64,000 nucleotides of DNA from Cryptomeria japonica (Eukaryota > Streptophyta > Pinopsida > Cupressales > Cupressaceae), in NCBI RefSeq assembly GCF_030272615.1, contig NC_081415.1, positions 626,943,740 through 627,007,739 on the forward strand, read 5' to 3'. Shown here piece after piece: positions 56,644 through 64,000 of the stretch. Position numbers and translations under genes: made by a program. The first letter of the stretch is position 1, and the number at the start of each line of letters is the position of its first letter. The notes under the pieces are model-generated. The model ran no database searches and was not told where the DNA came from. It saw only the letters and a program-made list of their open reading frames with translations.

Positions 56644-57709
56644 TGTTGGTATTTTGGTATGGTTTTGTCATTGATGTCAACACCTACTAATACACCTACT
56701 TTGGAGATCCAGCAACATTCACCGGCAAGTAGTAAATTGTGCAACAGTTACTGGTATATAGTTCACCAACAGGATATATTGTTCACCGGTACCTGGAATG
56801 ATATGGAAGACACTTGATAATGTTGAAGACATCATGTCGACACTTTATTTTGAAGAAATAATCATTTGTATATTCATATTTGCATATTTGCTTTTACCGG
56901 CAAATAGGTCTAGGTTATCTAGGGTTACACCGGCAAGTTTATATTTTCCAAATCAGCATGGCACGCTATGGAGATGATTTATTATTGTTGTAAATGCATT
57001 AAGCCAACATGTTCAATCGGTTATTGTATCGGATATTATATTGTATGTAAAATGTTTTTATTGTAATATCTTGTAGAGCCGACCTACTAAAATTGGTCTT
57101 AGGGTATGGTATAAATGTAAGATCTTATTTGTAAGATCAAGTGTGGAATGCGAAAAAGAATTAAGTGAAGGTATATGTTAGATCAAACAGGGATATACAT
57201 GAAGACATCATTTGAAGGTGAAGTTAGGTTTTTGTAGAAGGATATCAGCATTACACCAGTACTGAATCCAGCATATGAAGATGTTATCTTGTGCAGTACA
57301 TTCTTATTGGATTTAACCATCCAACTATAGTCAGTGTGACTCCCATTTTGTGATTGAGCAGTGAGATCTAGATCTAGGCTATTGGTCTTTCTGCATGTGC
57401 AGACCCCATTTATGGACATTTACTATCTGCAATAGTATTATTTGATTATGGGTAAGGTTTCCCACCGTGGTTTTTCCCATTACAGGGTTTCCACGTACAA
57501 ATATTGGTGTCATGTGTTGTGGATGACTTTATGTTTATGTTTCATGCATTAATCCTTACCAGTATAGCAATTTACTATTAAAACTATCTACCGGCATACT
57601 TAACTGGTTTACCAGTATTAAGCATTAAGTTGGTTAATAAGTTTTTGGTTTGAATTTATTTGACAACTGATTCACCCCCCCCCCTCTCAGTTGTCTCCAG
57701 GACCTAACA
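56644..57709 (+). repeat. B 3' LTR
   Basis: 1,066 bp. It differs from the 5' LTR by scattered substitutions and small indels, including a longer C-run (CACCCCCCCCCCTCTCAG) near the end. Confidence 0.92.
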
Positions 57710-57714
57710 ATTTC
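57710..57714. repeat. Target-site duplication of element B (right copy)
   Basis: ATTTC matches 51060-51064. Confidence 0.9.
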
Positions 57715-57833
57715 CTTTCACTAGCTCTTCCTACCGGTTACAAAATAACATTACAACAATATCATTACCAGTTAAATTGACATCAATGACAACATAATAT
57801 TTCATTAATGCAATCTTCATGCAAATTCCAACA
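57715..57833 (-). repeat. Element C left LTR, part 2
   Basis: Continues part 1 after B and ends GCAAATTCCAACA. The adjoining TCTCCCCCTTTGGC is the polypurine tract on the minus strand. Total LTR length without B is about 1,394 bp. Confidence 0.8.
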
Positions 57834-59382
57834 ATCTCCCCCTTTGGCATTGATGGCAATACAAATATCAATACCGTTGATTGTTGTGATTGTGAATAGG
57901 AATCCTGGTTTACATTTTACCATGTACTCTCCTTGTCTTCAGCTTGTCATTGGTTCTTCTCCCATAATCACATAGTTCTTCTTCCTTTTTGACAACAATG
58001 CCAAATTGAAAGTAAAACATGCAATGTAAAACTTCACTGTTCAGCATCAACAACCTGCAACTTGATGCTCCCCCTATGGAATAACTCCACTCCTACACCA
58101 ATCCTATTGTAAAATTTTGCAAGTAGCTCTGGGACTGATGTACTCTATATCATGCTCAATTTACCTCATGAAGGGGTACAAACCCTACCTAACTTCTAAG
58201 ATACTCAAAAGTAGACTTAGGCAGAGGTTTAGTAAAGATATCTGTAAGTTGCTTCTTGGTAGAAACATGCTCCAAGATCACATATTTACTCTGCATTTTT
58301 TCCCTCAATAAATGATACTTCAATTCAATATGCTTGGTTCGTGCATGCAAGACAAGGCTCTTTGAAATATTTATGGCACTAATATTGTCAAATAAGATCT
58401 TTACAGGTTCTATAAACTTCATCATAAAACCTTCTAAAATGTGCCTCATCCATATAGCCTGGGTACAATTCATATAAGCTGCAACATACTCAGCTTCAGC
58501 AGTAGACTGTGAAATACAAATCTGCTTCTTTCTACTCCATGAAACAAGTCTTCCTCCCAGAAAGAATGATCCACCGGTTGTGCTTTTCCTATCATCAACA
58601 TTACCTGCCTAGTCTGCATCTGTGTACACCTTCAAATCAAAGTTTCCTTCATATGGATACCACAATCCATAGTCAACAGTACCTTTCAAATATCTAAAAA
58701 TCCTCTTGGTTGCTATCAAATATATTTCCTTCGGATTCTTTTGATATATAGCAACTAGACCAACTGCATGAGCTATATCTAGTCTACTGTGAACAACATA
58801 GTGCAATTTTCCAATCATTGACCCGTACTCCTTCTCATCAACAGATGTGGCCTCATCTTCCTTAGACAACTTACAACCTATAACCATTGGTGTCCCAACT
58901 AGATTACAGTCACTCATACCAAATTTCTTTAATACCTCCTTCACATACTTAGACTATGTAATGAAAATACCACTCTTCATTTGCTGTATTTGCAAACCTA
59001 TGAAATTTTTTATCTCTCCAACTAGAGACATTTCAAACTCATTTTTCATTTCATTTTCAAAGTCATTGCTCGTCATCATTCTCTCCAAATATGATATCTA
59101 CAAACACTTCACTAACCAGTATCTTATCTCCTTCAGATTTGAGGTATATGTTGCCATCTTCACTAGTTCTCTAAAAACCTATCTTCATCAGGTGTGAATG
59201 AAGCCTTTCATACCATGCTCTCGGTGCTTGCTTTAATCCATATAATTCCTTATGCAACTTACATACCATGTCTTTCTCATCAGTCAGAGCATAACCATCA
59301 GGCTGCTCAATGTATACGTCTTCCAGTATTCCATTCAAAAATCTTGACTTTACATCCATCTGGTATACTTTGAATTGCTTTT
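57834..59382 (-). pseudogene. Element C internal fragment: copia RT and RNase H
   Basis: Minus-strand blocks encode RNase H (MNCTQAIWMRHILEGF, INISKSLVLHARTKHIELKY, LTDIFTKPLPKSTFEYLRS), the RT C-terminus (FGMSDCNLVGTPMVIGCKLS) and mid RT ([39 protein letters not shown]). There are several stops and frameshifts. Coding similarity ends abruptly at 59382 in the middle of RT, where a duplicated flank begins, so the integrase, protease, gag and primer-binding site are missing. Confidence 0.85.
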
Positions 59383-59658
59383 ATGGGAAAAAGGGAAGAT
59401 CAATTTGACATCAAATCAAATGATTTTGAATGTCATTTTTTTCATATCTCAAGTTGGTGCTTAGAAGCCTTGGATGGTGGTTCCTTGCATGGGGAAATAA
59501 TTTTTTTACCTTCATTATAGGTTATAGATGAAAAGTCTTCAATTGGGATTGATTTAAACCCAAATTGGCTTCAGACACAGTTGGTTCAAAATTATTTCCT
59601 CTCCATTAGTGATGAACTCATTCTAGATTCTACTTTATTTGAGGTAACATTGGTGGTA
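59383..59658 (+). repeat. Duplicated copy of the flank left of C
   Basis: Matches 49513-49789 with few changes (starting ATGGGAAAAAG, ending GGTAACATTGGTGGTA). This flank is not LTR sequence, so its presence here needs a duplication event rather than ordinary retrotransposition. Confidence 0.85.
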
Positions 59659-61064
59659 TGATGAAAGAACAAGGATCTAGTCAACTACTGAGAGGGCGGG
59701 GGGGGGGGGGTGAATCAGTAGATAGAAAAATTGATAAACTTCACCAATCTCAAAATCAATCTCTCAAAGTAAACTTAGAACTATCAATGCAATATCACTG
59801 TCAAGATAAAACTGTCAAGCTAAACTGGTTGACTATTACAATAGATTAACAGTAAACAACTTGTAACTCATAAACATCCAAATATTTTTACTGACATAAG
59901 TAAAAATTCATTTCATATTTCTGTCTGTTATCATGACTTATAAAAGTGGATTCAGTAGTTAAGAAAATCAACCATAGAAAACATAACCACAAAAACATTC
60001 ACCACTTGACACAATATTTTTGATGTGGAAACCCAAATGGGAAAAACCATGGTGAGATGAGAATCACAAGATAACTATCTGAACTCTTCTAATGTTCGTC
60101 CTATTAGGAGCCAAGCCTGTTAAAGCTTTTACAAAATGTCCTATTAAGAACAGATCATGTTAGGGACCACCCAATTAAGGGATTCACTATAATGCCTTGT
60201 TAGAAGCAATACCCTGTGAGGAGTAACCTTTGTAAAGGATTTAGAATCCAAGCTAATGGATCACCTTTTTAGAGGATTTGAATATCACCAAGCTTGTTAG
60301 AGCTTAGCCGGTTAGGGGATTTCAATCTGCTGTAATTGCTAGAAAACAATAGGAGTTTTCTAATCTGTTTGAATAGCACTACACTTGCTTGTTCAGATCC
60401 TTTTCATGCTCCTATTTTTCTTTGGTCAAACTACAGATACATCATCTGGTTCAGCAACCACACACTCAACTAAAACTTTGCCAACTCTGAAACTAAACAA
60501 CTCATCGACATTATAAACAAATCAACTAGGTCAGTAACACAACAAAAACCTAATCCACATAGAGATTAAAAAAAAGTTAGTTCAAGTATGACCATTGGAT
60601 TACATAACAATATCTACACATCATTCAAGAAAGCCCCGATTGCTCCTTTATCACCGCTTTATCTAACTTAGTAACTCATCACGCGCTTTGCATTACATGC
60701 AGTATACTTGCTCAATCCCAAGACAAAAACCGTTACCTCAACGCATCAAATACACTTTGGAACTCTCTTCATACAACATTCATACGTGCCATAATCATTA
60801 CCACTCATCATCAAATCATAAACAAATATAACCAATTCACCAAACTTAATCGGTTAGGGTTTATCAAAACAATAGGTAGGGTTTACCGGTTCAACACTCC
60901 AATACTTAGCAATATGGGTTCACTCCACAAACTTACCTATTGGTTACAATTTCCTTTCACTAGCTCTTCCTACCGGTTAAAAAACAACATTATCATTACC
61001 GGTTAAATTGACATCAATGACAACATAACATTTCATTAATGCAATCTTCATGCAAATTCCAACA
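59659..61064 (-). repeat. Second C-family LTR, uninterrupted
   Basis: About 1,406 bp, from TGATGAAAGAACAAGGATCT to GCAAATTCCAACA. It shows the empty target site of B. No internal retrotransposon sequence follows on the right (AAAATATGAAGG), so it behaves as a solo LTR. The G-run near 59695 is very long (about 14 G with one C). Confidence 0.85.
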
Positions 61065-62200
61065 AAAATATGAAGGTATCCATATAAGTTTATGATAAAA
61101 AATGGTTGTTTTCTCATGAAGTTCTATACAGAGGTTTCTTCTACACAACGAGTCTCCTTCAAGTTTGCATATAATTCTTAAGTATGCAAGTGCTACATGA
61201 GTGTGTATTCCTTTTCTACAATGGATCCTACTACTCCCAATCTATTAATGTTTTTGCATGAGCATCCTTGGACGTCCTTGGAGGTAGGGTCTCCCTACCA
61301 TGTCTATACTTAGGAAATTTTTGTTGTGTTATTAGTTTAGGGTTCTTTCCCACTTTCATCCTGTTTTTGGCTTGATTAAGATCCTTTCATCTCACTAAAC
61401 TATTTGAGTCTATACCACAATGTATATTAAACACTAGTCTATACTTGATATCTAGATTCCTTGCTCTATCCTTTGCAGTTCTTGTCCTTAATCAGAGCCC
61501 TATTTTTGAACCTGCCCAAATTTGAACTTTTCTAGCTTGCCAAACCACAAAAATAACTAATTTTGGGACTTTGTGATAGTTAACACAAAATCCTTCCACA
61601 TTATTTATCCAGACTTTATTTTACCTCATATAGCCAATTTTTTCTTGAGAATGCCTTGCCATTTGAAAATTATTAAAATTTCAAGTTTTCATGAAACGGG
61701 AAAGGTAAGAATTCAAATTTTAGGTGTTATGAGAATAAATAAAAAATGGGATATGTTCTAATGCTACTATGTGCTATCTGGTCAAAATTTCATGGAAGAA
61801 TGAGTTTCCAGCCAAGAACTACATGTTTTTCCATTTTTGACTTTAAAGGTCATTTAAGTCCTTAAAAAATTATAATAGAATTTCAAAAAATAATAATAAA
61901 AAGATTTTAAAGTTTCATAGAGTTATGCTTTTGGTGTCATATTTCAATGAGGTTGTGACAACGTTGTCAAATCCTGACAAGGTTGTCGCAACCTCATAAA
62001 ATATCGAAATTAAATTTAAAGGGAAAAAATTAAGTGAAAATCAAGATTTTCTTGTGGATCCCAAACTCTATCAGCACCTACTTTGGTTTTCACAACCATC
62101 CAAATTGTTCAACATGTTATTTTTCTTATATGAAGTAACATAGAAGTAAATTTTTTTATGAATAGACCTTCTCTATTAGAAAAAAATATTAAAGTATATA
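61065..62200. other. Unassigned AT-rich DNA
   Basis: No supported gene. A 15-bp inverted repeat with one mismatch lies at 61948-61962 and 61982-61996 (TGAGGTTGTGACAAC against GTTGTCGCAACCTCA). Confidence 0.4.
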
Positions 62201-62299
62201 TTCACAAAAAAAGGCTGGGGGATACAAGATCACCCCTTGAGAGTCAAACGAAAAGAAGTCGGAGCCAAAAAATAAAGTTATTCATCAAAAAACTTCCTC

Positions 62300-64000
62300 A
62301 AGCAACCAAATAAGTGACAGCCGAGGGGGGAGGATCTTGATCATCTTTCTTGCCTCATACATCAGCGAAGATAGGAGTCGGGTCCAACATGGACCATCCA
62401 TCTTCTAGGTCTTTTTCTTCTTCTCCTTCCTCCAACATGGGAGGCGAAATAGCCAGAGCTAGGAGAGGAAATTTAGAGGTGGTGGCAGTAGGCCACCTAG
62501 AACCATCACCGATAGCAGGAGCCAAAGTAACAGGAGCAACAAAAGGCCACCCCAAGGTAGAGCCACAACGTAGAGGAGAAGTTGAGCAATGCCTCCACGT
62601 ATCATCTCTCCCACCAGAGGAGCGACGAGAAACTTGGGACCATGGGGTCTGAGAGCATTGAGCATAATAGCTTCGACCATGATGGCAGCCACAAGGTGGA
62701 GTGCAGTCGGCAAAAGCAGAATCTGATGGCACTCGAGCAACCGGACAAGGGGCATTGGCCCAATGCTGAAGGATCTCCTGTAAGTGGCCCACCTCAAGAG
62801 CCACTTTATCAGCTTGTACCTGAATTTGCATTAATACATTATTACAAATACGAGCTTTAGCATAGAGCCAGACATTATTATCCAAAGAGTTGTGTGTAAA
62901 AAGAACAACATTTCTATCTTTCCAAAGAGTAAATAGGATCTTAATTCTGAAAGCATTCCATATCTGGGAAAACTTGAAGGGGATTCTAGGCGAATCTCCT
63001 AGAAGAGCCATATGCCAAGAAAAGGGCTCAGGCCAAAAAGGCCGAAAGAAATCATGGATCTAGCTCTAGTACCTCTTCTATAGAACCAAAAATTATGCAT
63101 AAAAGTTTCTGGGTGACCAAATAAAGGGCATCGGAGATTAGGAACCCCTAAATGCTTAAGAATGGAACCCAAAGGCAACCCTTGAAAAAGAATACACCAA
63201 GCAAAGTGTGCAATATTGGGTTCAATGGTGGCAGACTAAATAGAAAGAAACCTGAGTCTCCAAGATTTCTGAGAAGACTGCGAATGCCACTGCTGGTTAA
63301 TAATATGGACCATAGGCAAATGGGGCACCAACCAAAGATAACCCATTTTGGGTTTGTAGCTAGTGAAAGGAGTTCAAGGATACCACTTCCAATCCTTCCA
63401 CCAAGGTCTAACAAACTAAATGCTAAGCTTATGTAACAGATGTGAGGGTAAGGCCAAAACCAGAAGATCATAAGTCTATCAATCAGGTCGAGACAGACAA
63501 AACCGGACCTGAAGGTCATCCCATGACCGAAGACTCATAGAAACTCTAGAAAACAGGTCCTTAGTTGTTCAAATGCCACATTTGTGAAAACACAGAGCAC
63601 TAACACCCTAGGTTTTGGCCAACGATAACCCTTGCACCTGAAAAAGAGGTGACCACCAGAGGTTGTGTTCATTCATGGAGATCCCATCACAAAAACTATC
63701 CCCGCCCATTGAAGCCAAGGCTTAATAGACTCCCAAGCACGCCAGATGCTTTTAACAACAAAATTACCCTAGATTTGAATTGGGTCTTTCATAATGAGAA
63801 GGGTTTGAAAACCAATCCCCTTCCAAGCTAGCCTATTGGTAGGAAAACTCAAAGAAATGTAATGCTGAAGAAGGATTTTCCAAGCCTCATCATCAGATAA
63901 GGCTCTGATGATCCATTTAGCACATAAAGAAAGCCCTTGTTTCTAGGTAGAAATAAGGCCGAGCCCTTCGGACTCCTTGGGAAGGCAGCAATATTCCCAA
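62300..64000 (-). pseudogene. Decayed non-LTR retrotransposon (LINE) ORF2 3' part
   Basis: Reading on the minus strand from the window edge: GGLGLIS-type post-RT region with LSLCAKWIIRALSDDEAWKI and ISLSFPTNRLAWKGIGF; a zinc-binding (zf-RVT) region at about 63190-63070 (GVPNLRCPLFGHPETFMHNF); and a C-terminal block at 63011-62750 (IWNAFRIKILFTLWKDRNVV). Stops and frameshifts are scattered. The RT core must lie beyond 64000. The long minus-strand frame at 62355-63011 covers this C-terminus and then runs into low-complexity sequence. A 3' poly(A) tail could not be placed with confidence. Confidence 0.7.

Larger units (their letters stand above)
51065..57709 (+). mobile_element. Element B: complete but inactive Ty1/copia retrotransposon, 6,645 bp
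   Basis: LTRs of 1,058 and 1,066 bp enclose one plus-strand gag-pol frame. ATTTC flanks both sides, a degraded tRNA-iMet site follows the left LTR, and a polypurine tract precedes the right LTR. B sits inside the left LTR of C; the intact LTR at 59659-61064 shows the empty site. Its family is the same as E's. Eight premature stops but no frameshift across 4.1 kb make it inactive yet unusually readable. Confidence 0.95.

Noticed and set aside
59659-61064. Second C LTR as an ordinary 5' LTR of element C
   Set aside because: No primer-binding site or internal sequence adjoins it on its inner side; instead a copy of C's outer flank does, and no target duplication pairs the two outer ends.
62350-62652. 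Plus-strand frame at the right edge as a gene
   Set aside because: Antisense to the LINE C-terminal region and low-complexity sequence; no domain recognised.

Overview
This is plant nuclear DNA, most likely from a gymnosperm such as a conifer. It is AT-rich and gene-poor, and most of it is layers of LTR retrotransposons inserted into one another. The species call is inference; no search was run. I find one ordinary host gene: an intronless-CDS WD40 protein of the LWD1/LWD2 (DCAF7/WDR68/AN11) family on the minus strand at 5598-6617, with a probable 5' UTR intron.

Layout. 1-830: dispersed-repeat-like DNA. About 1140-3150: a badly decayed plus-strand Ty3/gypsy element (G0). 3160-5597: mostly featureless. 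5598-7110: the LWD gene. 7320-8250: low-information DNA with a 22-bp tandem repeat. 8460-12690: the pol region of a second, decayed Ty3/gypsy element (G1). Its domain order is protease, archaeal-type RNase H, RT, RNase H, integrase. 13219-14050: a degenerate ~130-bp tandem array. 16108-37077: a plus-strand orphan ORF ('ORF X'), probably an accessory gene of G1, split by later insertions and ending in a spliced C-terminal exon pair. A polypurine tract follows at 37348-37365.

The G1/ORF X unit was hit twice. Element E (14051-16102) is a Ty1/copia copy with a large internal deletion, flanked by GAAAG. Element G2 (17548-33599, 16,052 bp) is a complete and young Tat-type Ty3/gypsy element. Its two 1,817-bp LTRs are almost identical, its target-site duplication is AGTTC, its primer-binding site fits tRNA-Trp, and it has an uninterrupted 2,424-codon gag-pol ORF. 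Further right are a complete but decayed minus-strand copia element D (38593-46101, GCTTG duplication), a CACTA transposon end (to 47387), a decayed unknown ORF (48041-49789), and copia element C. C's LTR was itself invaded by copia element B (51065-57709, ATTTC duplication). A duplicated copy of C's LTR with its flank lies at 59383-61064, and a decayed LINE lies on the minus strand at 62300-64000.

Relative ages follow from the nesting. G1/ORF X is older than E and G2, and C is older than B. G2 looks youngest because its ORF is intact and its LTRs match. In the older elements many premature stops are TAG where the family has CAG, as expected if methylated CHG cytosines decay to T. All LTR borders and duplications were read by eye from the sequence. 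Family names rest on recognised protein motifs, not on database searches.
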